Assembly: GCF_008369915.1 (NCBI RefSeq)
Contig: NZ_VSRN01000001.1
Coordinates: 4,026,501-4,090,500 of the forward strand
Length of the DNA: 64,000 nt
Origin: Dyadobacter sp. UC 10
GTDB lineage: Bacteria > Bacteroidota > Bacteroidia > Cytophagales > Spirosomataceae
Reading direction: 5' to 3'
The stretch's first letter is position 1. Every line of letters starts with the position of its first letter. The notes beneath the pieces were generated by a model. It saw nothing but the letters and a program-made list of their open reading frames with translations, was not told the DNA's origin and did no database searches. Both the position numbers and the translations under genes were made by a program. Below are positions 1-8,596 of this stretch, in pieces.

Positions 1-9
1 GAAGAAGTT

Positions 10-1545
10 ATGCCCAATTATCTGTTACCTTCTTTTCGGATAAGGTTAGTTTGGCTGCTTGTTTTTATGCCCATTATCGGATGGACGCAATTACAACAGT
101 CGGACAGGCTGGAAATCCCCACGAATTCATCTGCCTCCGAACAATTTGAAGTTTTTAGTCTTGGTGAGCAGGGTATATTGTCTGTGATCAGGGGTGACGG
201 ATATATGAGCAGCCGCAATGAGCAGTGGCAATTTGTTAAATATGATACCACGTTTAAAGTAAGCTGGCGGGCTGGTTACAAGCTCGACTTCCGGTACATT
301 CCGGTAATGGCCTATAAGGGAGCTGATTTTGGGTACTGGCTTTTCGCCGAACCGGATACCGACCGTTTTTTGTTTCTTCAGCTCAATTTTAGCGACGGTT
401 CGATCGATACGTTTAAAGGCAACCTGCTGGCGGGGGTAGATGTACAGCAATTTAAGGTAATCGGCAGCAAAGCATTGGTGTCGGGATATTACAGGTCACG
501 GCCGGTTGTGATCATACACTCATTCTTTGATCATACGACCAGGGTGCTACCCGGCCTCTTTGAAAAGAATACAGAACTCAACAACGTGGATATCAATGAG
601 GTAGACGGTTATATCAATGTGATTACGTATGCCTATCGTAAGAAAAACTGTGTTTTTGAGATAAAAACTTACAACTATGACGGTAAGTTTCTCAAACGTA
701 CCACATTAAGCGACTCGCGTTACAGCTTTATCTCTGGGCAGATAGTGCCATTAAATCCGGACGATTCCTACCTGATTGGAAATTATTCGGTAGGCTGCAC
801 GCAGTATTCGCAGGGACTGTATGTGACACATATTGAAAACGACAAACCCGCTGACCCACAGTTTATTGAATTTTCTGAATTGCAGAATTTTTTCAATTAC
901 ATGAAGCCCAGGCGAAAACAGCGCATGCTTGAAAAAATAGGTAAAAGGAAAAGTCTCGGTAAAGAAAACCGGTTTAGGTATCGCCTGCTGGTACATGAGC
1001 TGATCCAGACAGAAAATGAGATCGTGCTTGTGGCCGAAGTCTATTACCCCAATCAGCGTTCCGCCAACCCGATCATTTCCGGCGGCATTTCGCGGCCCTA
1101 TATTTCCCGGTCGCTGGAAGGTTATCGGTACACACATGCGATCGTGTGCGGATTTGACCGGAGCGGGAAGTTTATGTGGGATAATTGCATTACGATCAAG
1201 GATTTAACAAGCTTTGATTTGCAGGAAATGGTGCAGGTAACTCCTGTGGACGATTATTTCGTGCTGGCTTATCCGCAGGAAGGTGAAATTCACACAGAGG
1301 TAATCAGCAGGGATAAGGTTGTTGTAGAAACCGAAAAGTTCAAAATCAATCCGAAGTCGGAAAAAGAGAAGGTATTAAATAATGAGGACGGATATCTTTC
1401 ACCCTGGTATGGTCAGTACTTTCTCGCTTACGGAATGCAGCGTATTGGAAGTTCTTCGATCGGGCAGGGTAGGGAGGTGTTTTACGTCAATAAGCTGACT
1501 TACAAAACGGAAGATATTGGCAAAGTAGGCTTGAAAACCGATTAG
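10..1545 (+). CDS. Predicted secreted protein of unknown function
   Basis: I do not recognise a family. The 511-residue product has a basic start followed by a hydrophobic stretch at about residues 13-25 and then TQ, which looks like a Sec signal peptide, so export is likely. The rest is soluble, rich in aromatic residues and beta-type alternation, without a lipobox cysteine, membrane segment or obvious catalytic motif. A beta-propeller-like fold is possible but unproven. The ATG lies nine bases into the window, so its promoter is not visible. It converges on pyrR with about 12 bases between the stops. Confidence 0.75.
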   Translation: MPNYLLPSFRIRLVWLLVFMPIIGWTQLQQSDRLEIPTNSSASEQFEVFSLGEQGILSVIRGDGYMSSRNEQWQFVKYDTTFKVSWRAGYKLDFRYIPVMAYKGADFGYWLFAEPDTDRFLFLQLNFSDGSIDTFKGNLLAGVDVQQFKVIGSKALVSGYYRSRPVVIIHSFFDHTTRVLPGLFEKNTELNNVDINEVDGYINVITYAYRKKNCVFEIKTYNYDGKFLKRTTLSDSRYSFISGQIVPLNPDDSYLIGNYSVGCTQYSQGLYVTHIENDKPADPQFIEFSELQNFFNYMKPRRKQRMLEKIGKRKSLGKENRFRYRLLVHELIQTENEIVLVAEVYYPNQRSANPIISGGISRPYISRSLEGYRYTHAIVCGFDRSGKFMWDNCITIKDLTSFDLQEMVQVTPVDDYFVLAYPQEGEIHTEVISRDKVVVETEKFKINPKSEKEKVLNNEDGYLSPWYGQYFLAYGMQRIGSSSIGQGREVFYVNKLTYKTEDIGKVGLKTD

Positions 1546-1557
1546 GAACCGTGATCA

Positions 1558-2100
1558 TTAGTCGACAAGCCAGATGTGGTCGGCATCGAACCCCTGTTCT
1601 TTCCATTCAACCTGTACGCGTTGACTTTCAACAGTACTTACTTTCATTCCGGCATAGTCAGGCCCTATAGGAAGTTCCCGGTTGTACCGGCGGTCGATCA
1701 GAACCATTAATTCCACAATTTTCGGGCGTCCGAACGCCGTCATCGCGTCCAAAGCCGCACGGACCATGCGGCCGCTGGCCAATACGTCGTCAATCAGGAT
1801 TACTTTTTTACCCTCGATCAGGAACGGGACATTCGTTTTATTAGGTACTAAGGGCGATTCGCGTCGTCGGAAATCGTCCCTGTAAAAAGTGGCGTCAAGG
1901 TAACCCAACGGAATATGTTGCCCTGTCCGCTCGCGCAGTTCGGCAATGATGCGTTCGGCAAAATAAATACCCCTGGGCTGCAAACCCATGACCACCGAGT
2001 TGGAAAAATCCTGGTGGTTCTCAATTAATTGCTGGCACAACCGGCTGATCATTATTTCCAGCAAAGGGCTACTCAATATCAATCGTTTTTGGGGTATCAT
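1558..2100 (-). CDS. pyrR: PyrR-type phosphoribosyltransferase
   Basis: The 180-residue product has the usual PyrR length. The PRPP-binding loop is at about residues 100-112 (VILIDDVLASGRM), preceded by MGLQPRGIYFAERI near residue 38 and followed by VELMVLIDRRYNRELPIG, all typical of the PyrR family. These proteins act as uracil phosphoribosyltransferases and, in Firmicutes, as pyr mRNA attenuation proteins; whether the regulatory role applies here is not visible. It stands alone, away from pyrB at 21226-22146. It is divergent from pth, with about 60 bases between the starts that must hold both promoters. The ATG at 2100 fits the family N-terminus. Confidence 0.88.
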   Translation of the reverse strand: MIPQKRLILSSPLLEIMISRLCQQLIENHQDFSNSVVMGLQPRGIYFAERIIAELRERTGQHIPLGYLDATFYRDDFRRRESPLVPNKTNVPFLIEGKKVILIDDVLASGRMVRAALDAMTAFGRPKIVELMVLIDRRYNRELPIGPDYAGMKVSTVESQRVQVEWKEQGFDADHIWLVD

Positions 2101-2163
2101 GTATTTTCCCTGAATTTTAGCCTAAATTAAGTGCTCTATCATGAAATCAAAAACTTTTACCAA

Positions 2164-2724
2164 ATGAAATATCTGATTGCCGGGCTGGGAAATATTGGCC
2201 CGGAATATGCTTTTACCAGACACAATGCAGGCTTTATGGTGCTGGACAGACTGGCAGCGCAGAACGATTTCAAATTTAGTTTTGAGAAGCTGGCTTTTGT
2301 TGCGGAGTGGAAATACAAGGGGCGGCAGATCTATTTTATCAAGCCCACTACCTATATGAACCTGAGCGGGAAGGCTTTAAGGTATTACATGGACCAATAC
2401 AAAGTCAGTGCAGAAAATACGCTCGTAATCGTGGATGAACTGCAACTGCCCTTTGGAACATTGCGCATTAAGCCAAAAGGGAGTCACGGCGGGCACAATG
2501 GTTTAAAGAACATCGAAGAACTGCTGAGTACGTCGGAATATCCCCGGCTTCGTTTTGGTATCGGGAATAATTTTCCACGCGGACGGCAAGTAGATTACGT
2601 CTTAAAGCCTTTTTCCACGGAGGAAATGTCTGAACTTCCTGTCTATCTGGACAAGGCTGGTGACATGGTAATCACTTTTTGTACTTTGGGGATACATTCT
2701 GCAATGAATAATTATAACCAATGA
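2164..2724 (+). CDS. pth: Peptidyl-tRNA hydrolase
   Basis: Pth releases tRNA from peptidyl-tRNA that has dropped off the ribosome. The 186-residue protein starts MKYLIAGLGNIG with Asn10 and His20 (FTRHNAGF) at the expected catalytic positions. It then has the NLSGKAL segment, the Asp-containing LVIVDELQLPFG strand and the GSHGGHNGLK loop. I chose the ATG at 2164 rather than one at 2131, because the extra upstream residues do not belong to the family and GLGN must sit near residue 7-10. It is followed by a 565-base gap before the next gene, on the other strand. Confidence 0.95.
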   Translation: MKYLIAGLGNIGPEYAFTRHNAGFMVLDRLAAQNDFKFSFEKLAFVAEWKYKGRQIYFIKPTTYMNLSGKALRYYMDQYKVSAENTLVIVDELQLPFGTLRIKPKGSHGGHNGLKNIEELLSTSEYPRLRFGIGNNFPRGRQVDYVLKPFSTEEMSELPVYLDKAGDMVITFCTLGIHSAMNNYNQ

Positions 2725-3289
2725 TTGTACTTTTTAAAGAAAATATAATTATTTCAAGATGATTAAATGTTTGGCTAAATCTATTAATTGCCAAATATTG
2801 TAAATTCTAATAGTTCAAAAATAGCATAATATTGGCATTAATTGCATTAATTAAATATTTCATTCCAAATATAATTCTGTTTAGTGAAGTTTCGATTCTT
2901 TGTAGTTTCAAAATTATCTATGATATTTGTATCACAGTTAGCGGAAATAAGAATTGAATTAAACCATGACGCTAATAAAAATTGTTTTATATTTGTGTAG
3001 ATAAGACAATTATTTCAGCTGAGTTGCCGTATAAGCTGACAAAAGGGCCATAACGGCAGCTGAGAGAGGGTTAAGGCCGCAGTGCTGGTGGAGTTGAAAG
3101 GATAGAAGCTAAGGCGCAGGATTAATCGCTCAAAAAGGGAGTAATATTTACAATGTCATTACTTTAAGTATTCAGCCTGGTTAGCATGAAATTAATAAAT
3201 TTCAATCACCTGGCGAAAAAGATATAAAAGAAAAGAAAAGGTTAAGGGTTTAGGAATAGTCAGTATAAAGCCATCTCAATGAGGTGGCT
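2725..3289. other. Gene-free, AT-rich gap with a structured 3' half
   Basis: The first 275 bases are very AT-rich with no supported ORF. At 2988-2995 there is a perfect TAnnTTTG box (TATATTTG) without a convincing -33 partner. From about 3001 the base composition changes to mixed GC with short inverted repeats: the arms cagct and gccgt, split by a five-base bulge, pair with acggcagctg at about 3051-3060. The stretch ends in a plus-strand terminator at 3265-3299. See the separate ncRNA entry. Confidence 0.6.
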
Positions 3290-3299
3290 TTATCTTTTT
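3001..3299 (+). ncRNA. Candidate small RNA or long structured 3' UTR
   Basis: Evidence is positional and structural only. A TATATTTG box at 2988-2995 would place a start near 3001, the following 300 bases have short complementary segments, and the region ends at a plus-strand intrinsic terminator with no plus-strand coding gene directly upstream. It does not resemble tmRNA, RNase P RNA, 6S RNA or SRP RNA as far as I can tell by eye. The alternative is a long 3' UTR of pth. Confidence 0.3.
3265..3299 (+). terminator. Intrinsic terminator
   Basis: A 13-bp stem (3265-3277 with 3281-3293, one G-U pair, loop aat) is followed by a T-rich run at 3295-3299. The T run is on the plus strand only, so it ends rightward transcription from the pth side or a small RNA. 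It overlaps the last codons of the leftward OmpA-like gene. Confidence 0.75.
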
Positions 3300-4678
3300 A
3301 TAGGCTCCGCCCAAATGTCTACACGCCGGTTCGAACGCTTTCCGGTCTCCGAGCGGTTTACCCTGTTGGGCTGCGCTGATCCGTACCCGTTCCCCTCGAT
3401 CCGGTCAGCCGGGATGCCCTTGGTCAATAAATAGGTCTTGACCGTTTCAACACGCCTGTTGGACAACTCGAGGTTTTTTTCAAAGTTGCCGGTATTATCT
3501 GTATGTCCTTTCAATACAATTTTTAAGGCCGGATGTTTTTGAAAGTAAGTTATCATCGAATCCAGGTCGGTAACAGCCTTACCTTCAAGCTCTTCGGTGC
3601 TTTGATTAAAATACAAAGTAGTTAGCGGTGACGAATAGGTTTCCGGAGACAGGCTGATCAGCGATTTGACTTCCTCGTAGCGATTGGTGGTTTTAACGCT
3701 GATACTCCGTGATTGAAAACCGTCGGCCCGGGCGGATATTTTATAAGACTCATAAGGCGTCAGCTCAAAATTATAAACCCCCTGAACTGTTTTTGTCTGC
3801 GCGACCAGGGAATCATTGTCGGATTTACGAACCATCACTTCGGCATCATTTACCGGAGCCAGATCTCGGCCATCATAAACTTTACCGGTTACCAGTGCCA
3901 GATTTTTATTCCTTTTCAGTTCCTCTGTTGCCGGTTCCTCCACCGGTGGATCTTCTTTTTCCTTTTTGGCGACTGGCTCCTTGAAATTTTTGCTGATGGT
4001 CTGATAACTCCTGCGGACAAAAACGGGCGTCATCACACGGTCATAGACTCGAATGAGGGCAATAGAGCCCGCGCTTGCTTCATGTCCGGCTACCAGGTCA
4101 TCCTGGAAAAGATTGAGTACCTGATCATTATCGAGCATTCCCTCTGTGCCCGGATCCTTGAATTCAAGTTTCGATTGGCCATTGATGTACATCTTGATCA
4201 CCTTTGTTTCAAAGTCGCGTGAATAAACGTAATGCACATACTGGTTGGCACGAACAGGCGCTTTTTCGCCTATTGCATAGTCGTAGAAATTGAGCTTTCC
4301 GTCATAGATATAACTGCCGTAATCGCTTTTTCTGTTTTTAAAATCAAGAACGCGCTTCCAGCTGTCAAGCTCATTCATTTTAAAATAGATCTCAACCGTA
4401 AAGCTTTTGCTTAAAAAACCTTTTGCTTCCAGGTTGTTAAACTGTAAACCGCTATTACTTTCAAATTGGTAAATCGTCCTGTTGAGATAGTCGGACCCCG
4501 GAATTTTTTCTTTGATATACTGACCAGGCTGGCCGAGTACTTTGAGGGCCGGCCCGCCGGTTTCGATGGGGTTCAACCCATTATTAAAGTCGTAAGTCCA
4601 TTGATTTTGGGAAAATGCAGGAATGTTCGCAAGTGATAGAAGAATAGCCAGGAACAATACATTTTTTTGAATACGCAT
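3290..4678 (-). CDS. LamG-like / OmpA-family outer membrane protein
   Basis: The 462-residue protein starts MRIQKNVLFLAILLS with a signal peptide ending near FSQ at residue 24. Residues about 30-225 resemble a concanavalin/LamG-like domain (VEIYFKMNELDSWKRVLDF; VIKMYINGQSKLEF). A CarboxypepD_reg-like segment follows (VTGKVYDGRDLAPVNDAEV). The C-terminal 110 residues are an OmpA peptidoglycan-binding domain with the hallmark LKGHTDNTGN and NLELSNRRVETVKTYL. It probably anchors the outer membrane to peptidoglycan while exposing a carbohydrate-binding-like domain. An upstream in-frame start at 4786 exists but would put 36 residues before the signal peptide and reach into the divergent gene, so I reject it. 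Confidence 0.85.
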   Translation of the reverse strand: MRIQKNVLFLAILLSLANIPAFSQNQWTYDFNNGLNPIETGGPALKVLGQPGQYIKEKIPGSDYLNRTIYQFESNSGLQFNNLEAKGFLSKSFTVEIYFKMNELDSWKRVLDFKNRKSDYGSYIYDGKLNFYDYAIGEKAPVRANQYVHYVYSRDFETKVIKMYINGQSKLEFKDPGTEGMLDNDQVLNLFQDDLVAGHEASAGSIALIRVYDRVMTPVFVRRSYQTISKNFKEPVAKKEKEDPPVEEPATEELKRNKNLALVTGKVYDGRDLAPVNDAEVMVRKSDNDSLVAQTKTVQGVYNFELTPYESYKISARADGFQSRSISVKTTNRYEEVKSLISLSPETYSSPLTTLYFNQSTEELEGKAVTDLDSMITYFQKHPALKIVLKGHTDNTGNFEKNLELSNRRVETVKTYLLTKGIPADRIEGNGYGSAQPNRVNRSETGKRSNRRVDIWAEPIKR

Positions 4679-4723
4679 GCCCAAAAATATGAAAAGTGCA
4701 GGCGGAAGCCGAGAAGCATCACT

Positions 4724-4731
4724 TATTTTTG
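4724..4731 (+). promoter_or_regulatory. Bacteroidota -7 box for the EamA gene
   Basis: TATTTTTG matches the Bacteroidota TAnnTTTG consensus exactly and lies 20 bases before the proposed GTG start. I could not find a good -33 TTTG at the right spacing. Confidence 0.4.
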
Positions 4732-4751
4732 ACCCATAATTTCCTTTGTGT

Positions 4752-5636
4752 GTGAAAAATATTAGTATTGGTATCCTCTTTTCCATTTTATGGTCTTCGG
4801 CTTCCGTAGCGACTAAGTTTGGTGTGCAATCGGCCCCGCCGCTGATATTGGCAAACGTCCGGTTTTTTATCGCTGGTATCTTACTGCTCGCTTTTTCCTA
4901 TTTATTTAACAAAAATTCATCTTATCGCTTGCCGACTAAGGGTGAATGGCTGCAATTAAGCCTTTTCGGCTTTTTAAATACAACGCTTTATCTGGGCCTC
5001 TACGTGTATGCCATGAAATATACTGCCGCCGGGATCGGCAGCCTTGCTGTTTCAACCAACCCGCTGATTATCGTATTATTATCGTCCTGGTGGCTAAAAC
5101 GACGGCCGCAACGCGATGAATGGCTGGGTATCTTACTTGGCATGGCCGGTATCGGGATAGCGACATACCCGCTTCTGGCCGACAGCTATACTACTCCGGA
5201 AGGTATTACCATATTGTTGATCAGTATGATAGCCGTTTCAGCCGCCAGTGTTTATTATGCGTCGATAAAATGGGAGCTTCCGAATTTACTGATAAACGGT
5301 TGGCAGGTTTTCCTTGGCGGGGTGTTCCTCTTGCCCGCTACCATTTTGTTCAGCGAATTTTCGGAAACCCGGCTTGACGGCACATTCTGGGGTTCGGTGT
5401 TATGGCTGAGCCTGGCAGTGTCCATCATTGGGTTGATCTGCTGGTTTCATCTCCTGCGGCTCGATGCAGTGAAGGCGGCGTTGTGGCTTTTCTTATGTCC
5501 CCTTTTCGGGTTTTTCTTTGCGTGGTGGTTAATGGACGAGCCTGTTACCATTTATACAATCCTAGGGACATGCTTGGTGCTTGCCGGCCTCTATGCAGGC
5601 CAGAGATCAAAGTTGACCGGAAAAAACAAGAGTTAA
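4752..5636 (+). CDS. EamA-family (DMT) transporter
   Basis: The product is an inner membrane permease of about 294 residues with roughly ten hydrophobic segments in two EamA repeats. The first starts at ILFSILWSSASVATKFG, and the second contains LICWFHLLRLDAVKAALWLFL and the GTCLVLAGLYAG ending. Family members export amino acids, purines or other small metabolites; the substrate cannot be read from sequence. There is no ATG, so translation must start at GTG 4752 or TTG 4746; I prefer GTG because it places Lys-Asn directly before the first membrane segment. Its TAA shares the TTAA at 5633-5636 with the stop of the convergent PhzF-like gene. Confidence 0.85.
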   Translation: MKNISIGILFSILWSSASVATKFGVQSAPPLILANVRFFIAGILLLAFSYLFNKNSSYRLPTKGEWLQLSLFGFLNTTLYLGLYVYAMKYTAAGIGSLAVSTNPLIIVLLSSWWLKRRPQRDEWLGILLGMAGIGIATYPLLADSYTTPEGITILLISMIAVSAASVYYASIKWELPNLLINGWQVFLGGVFLLPATILFSEFSETRLDGTFWGSVLWLSLAVSIIGLICWFHLLRLDAVKAALWLFLCPLFGFFFAWWLMDEPVTIYTILGTCLVLAGLYAGQRSKLTGKNKS

Positions 5637-6424
5637 TCTTCGATCAGAATTTCACCTTTGAGGTATAATCTTGCCTGCCCGCCAATGTGAACGCGGTCTC
5701 CGTCAAGCTCACATTTCAGAAAGCCGCCCCGTTTCGACAACTGTTTTGCAGTCAGACTGTTCTTAGAGAGCTTTTCGGCCCAATAGGGGATCAATGTAGT
5801 ATGAGCTGAACCAGTCACCGGATCTTCGTCAATGCCGGATTGAGGTGCAAAAAATCGGGAAACGAAGTCGACATCATTGCCGGCGGCGGTTATAATAATG
5901 CCCCTTGCCGGAATTGTGGACAGGACTATGATATCAAAGTCAAGATTCTGAACTACTTCTTCCGATTCCACGACTACCAGGTAATCTGTTTTTCCTTTAT
6001 AAACTTCCACCAATGTAGTGGTATTGAGGCTTTCCACCAGGGCCGGAGGCGGAACTGCGATGTGGTACTGATCTACCGGAAAGTTGAGTGTGAGCCAATC
6101 CTCCTTACAATCTACCCGAAGTTCTCCGCTTCTTGAATCAAACACGATCGAATTGCCTTCGTAATTCTGAATATTGAAAATCACATAGGCAGCTGCTAAC
6201 GTGGCATGTCCGCAAAGATCAACCTCGACAGTCGGGGTGAACCATCTGATATGGAATCCGGCTTCGGTAGGAACGTAAAATGCGGTTTCTGCCAAATTGT
6301 TTTCTGCGGCGATATTCAGCATTGTTTCATCCGGAAGCCATTGGTCCAGCGGCACGATGGCCGCAGGGTTTCCTCCAAAAAGTTTATCTGTGAAAGCGTC
6401 TATTTGATATAAGGAAAGTTTCAT
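5633..6424 (-). CDS. PhzF-family isomerase/epimerase-like protein
   Basis: The 263-residue protein starts MKLSLYQIDAFTDKLFGGNPAA, the standard PhzF opening. It carries the NLAETAF segment with the catalytic glutamate and the conserved WFTPTVEVDLCGHATLAAAY. The second half repeats the fold, with GIDEDPVTGSAHTTLIPYW. In Pseudomonas, PhzF isomerises dihydro-3-hydroxyanthranilate; most homologues outside phenazine clusters have unknown substrates, and there are no phenazine genes here. The start at 6424 was chosen over one at 6445 because homologous proteins start at MK-x-x-x-YQ. Confidence 0.9.
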   Translation of the reverse strand: MKLSLYQIDAFTDKLFGGNPAAIVPLDQWLPDETMLNIAAENNLAETAFYVPTEAGFHIRWFTPTVEVDLCGHATLAAAYVIFNIQNYEGNSIVFDSRSGELRVDCKEDWLTLNFPVDQYHIAVPPPALVESLNTTTLVEVYKGKTDYLVVVESEEVVQNLDFDIIVLSTIPARGIIITAAGNDVDFVSRFFAPQSGIDEDPVTGSAHTTLIPYWAEKLSKNSLTAKQLSKRGGFLKCELDGDRVHIGGQARLYLKGEILIED

Positions 6425-6545
6425 GTAATATCGGTCAGTTAGCAATACAAGGTATTAAAAATATCTCCCACCGCCTGAATGTGCCGGAGGAAATTTTTAA
6501 TATAATTTATTAGAATGATATAAAATTAATATGTGCCCGAAACGG

Positions 6546-8093
6546 TTATCTCTTCTTATTTTTCATCCGGAGATAGACCCCGTTTGTCCAGCCAAAGCCC
6601 TCTTGTATCTCGTATTCGCCGCCGCCAGCCAGCAGATTTGTATCTGAAACGTTATATTTTTCAAGCATTCTACCAGAGTGCCTGAATTCTTTCTCGATCA
6701 AACCCAGCCACTCTGCCGACAGTTCATTGGCTGTTCTGTGAAAATTGTAATTCCTCAAACCTTTATAGGCAATCCATTGCAGCGGCGCCCAGCCATTTGG
6801 TGCGTCCCACTGCTGTCCCGTTTTGACTGTGGTTGTCAGCAATCCGCCGGATTTCAGGAAATTAAGCCGGATATATGCCCTTACATAGTGCGAATTCGAC
6901 TTTGACGCCAATTTAAAAAACAATGGAAACGTGCCGGCAAGAGTAACGGCTTTCTTGAAATTTTGTTTTTTGAAATCGTAGTCCATGTAGTAATTTTTTT
7001 CCGGATCCCAGAAATAACGCTGTATCGCCATGCGGCGCCGGGCAGCTTTTTCGAGATACACGCTTTGCAGGGTCATATCCCCGGCAAGCAGATAGGCTTC
7101 GGACAGTGTTTGCTCCAAGTGGTACATCAGGCAGTTCAGGTCCACCGGCAGAATATCGGTCGTATGGATCGTGGCAAAATCAGTTTCATCTTCAAACCAC
7201 CGGCTGCTGAAATCCCAGCCCGATTCTGCCGCTGCCCTGATATGCCTGTACAGCGAGTCGTGAGAAGTGCCGAATTTCTCATTGGCATGCGCGGCCAGTT
7301 CCACATCCTCCCGGAAAGATTCCGGCCTCGGCGTGGCCTTGTCATCCCAGTATCGGTTCAATTGCACGCCTTCCGGCAAATTCACAAGCCTGCGGTGCGC
7401 GGTGAAAGGCTCGTTTGTGCTACCAGATTCCATCCAGTAGTCATATTCTTTTTGCATTTGCGGTAAATACCGTTTAAGTATTTTCTTCCCTTCCATTTCA
7501 CTGAACAGCCTTACCATCAGCGAAAAGAACGGAGGCTGCGAGCGCGTTAAGTAGTAAGTCCGGTTTGCAGTAGGAATGTAGCCGAAGCTGTCGATCAGGT
7601 AAGCAAAATTATTTATCATGCTCTCTACGAGATCAGTGCGGCCATTTTCTTTCAATCCAAGTAGCGTGAAATAGCTGTCCCAGTAATAAATTTCCCTGAA
7701 ACGCCCGCCAGGGACAACATAGGCATAGGGAAGCGGGATGAGCGACCCCCCACGTTCCTGGTTTTCCGGCTGGCGGGTAAGTACCGGCCAGAGCTTTCTG
7801 ACATGGTCGGAAACCGACATACTGGTGTCCGCTTTGAAAGTAGAAGCAATGTGCGACGGAATTCTGAAACAGCGCCTTACGAATTGTTCAATATCAAAAT
7901 CGTCGGCGAGTTTTTCGTGATGATACCGCTCGATGATCAATACAGGATCTTCCAGCGGAATAGCGTCTGCAAAGGTTTTAGAATCCGTGAAAATATGGCT
8001 ATTCTGCACATCCCGGAAAAAGGTGCCGTACAGGTCCTCAGGGGAAATATGCGACTGTCCGTAAGTGTAAGCGGGAGCAATGAATCCGTACAA
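6546..8093 (-). CDS. treA: Trehalase, GH37, probably periplasmic
   Basis: Hydrolyses trehalose to two glucose molecules. Both GH37 signatures are present: PGGRFREIYYWDSYFTLLGL (about residues 128-147) and QWDAPNGWAPLQ near residue 427. GWDFSSRWF carries the usual catalytic aspartate, and GGGGEY-type glycine-rich sequence (AGGGEYEIQEGFGW) lies near the C-terminus. The TTG at 8093 is the only standard start, but it gives an odd N-terminus without basic residues. Reading on upstream in frame to an ATT at 8115-8117 would give a short Lys-containing signal peptide ending at YGQ, and a stop codon lies two codons beyond it. The true start is therefore uncertain. It is monocistronic and divergent from metX. 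Confidence 0.92.
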   Translation of the reverse strand: MYGFIAPAYTYGQSHISPEDLYGTFFRDVQNSHIFTDSKTFADAIPLEDPVLIIERYHHEKLADDFDIEQFVRRCFRIPSHIASTFKADTSMSVSDHVRKLWPVLTRQPENQERGGSLIPLPYAYVVPGGRFREIYYWDSYFTLLGLKENGRTDLVESMINNFAYLIDSFGYIPTANRTYYLTRSQPPFFSLMVRLFSEMEGKKILKRYLPQMQKEYDYWMESGSTNEPFTAHRRLVNLPEGVQLNRYWDDKATPRPESFREDVELAAHANEKFGTSHDSLYRHIRAAAESGWDFSSRWFEDETDFATIHTTDILPVDLNCLMYHLEQTLSEAYLLAGDMTLQSVYLEKAARRRMAIQRYFWDPEKNYYMDYDFKKQNFKKAVTLAGTFPLFFKLASKSNSHYVRAYIRLNFLKSGGLLTTTVKTGQQWDAPNGWAPLQWIAYKGLRNYNFHRTANELSAEWLGLIEKEFRHSGRMLEKYNVSDTNLLAGGGEYEIQEGFGWTNGVYLRMKNKKR

Positions 8094-8259
8094 TAGAACT
8101 GACTTTAAAGGGTTAATGTGCTAATATCGAGCTACCTGGTTGTTGTTTAGCCCCGATCGCATTCCATTCGTCTGTAAAAATGCAACGACTGAATATAGCC
8201 TTTTGTTCCGCCAGAGCTCATAAATGTCCGGGCGGCGGGAAACAGAATTTCCTACTTTA

Positions 8260-8291
8260 TTTGCATTTTCAGGCATCCCCGCTTAATATTG
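8260..8291 (+). promoter_or_regulatory. Bacteroidota-type promoter of the SAM-I/metX transcript
   Basis: TTTG at 8260-8263, a 20-base spacer, and TAATATTG at 8284-8291, one mismatch from TAnnTTTG. A start near 8298 would put the riboswitch about 30 bases into the transcript. Confidence 0.6.
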
Positions 8292-8326
8292 TAACATCAA
8301 GTCAATTGCTTCTCATAACAGCGATT

Positions 8327-8435
8327 GATTTATAAAGAAGAGGCGAGAGAATGGGCTCTACGAACCTCTGGCAACCTGCTACCACAATGGAGAAAGGTGC
8401 TAATTCCCACCTAATTTATTAGGAGATATAAAATC
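8327..8435 (+). promoter_or_regulatory. SAM-I (S-box) riboswitch
   Basis: The conserved S-box core is present: a purine-rich GAGAGA stretch, CTCTGGCAACCTG and AAAGGTGCTAATTCC. The closing P1 helix can form between GATTTATA (8327-8334) and TATAAAATC (8427-8435), and a P4-like hairpin (CCTAA/TTAGG) sits just before the 3' strand. It lies upstream of metX, the first committed methionine gene, so high SAM should lower metX expression. No U-rich terminator follows directly, so control may be at a more distant hairpin or at translation. Confidence 0.88.
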
Positions 8436-8596
8436 AATTCGCGTGTACTTACAGTTAGAAATTTCCGTAAGCCGAATGGCTTTATTCTCGCACCTGCAAC
8501 TGAAAGTTATTTTTCAGATGTATCAGTCACTTCTGTTTTCGATTTGAAAACAGGCACTGACGTCAACATTTTATATTTAAATGTGCTTTGGCACCT

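Larger units (their letters stand above)
8118..8596. other. Intergenic region holding the metX promoter, SAM-I riboswitch and spacer
   Basis: This gap between the divergent trehalase and metX genes holds a well-formed promoter (8260-8291), the SAM-I riboswitch (8327-8435) and a 160-base spacer to metX. The spacer contains a 23-codon ORF at 8476-8547 with no recognisable features. No clear trehalase promoter was found in the first 100 bases. Confidence 0.7.

Noticed and set aside
3713..4222. 169-codon plus-strand ORF
   Set aside because: Antisense to the OmpA-like gene, with no protein-like features of its own.
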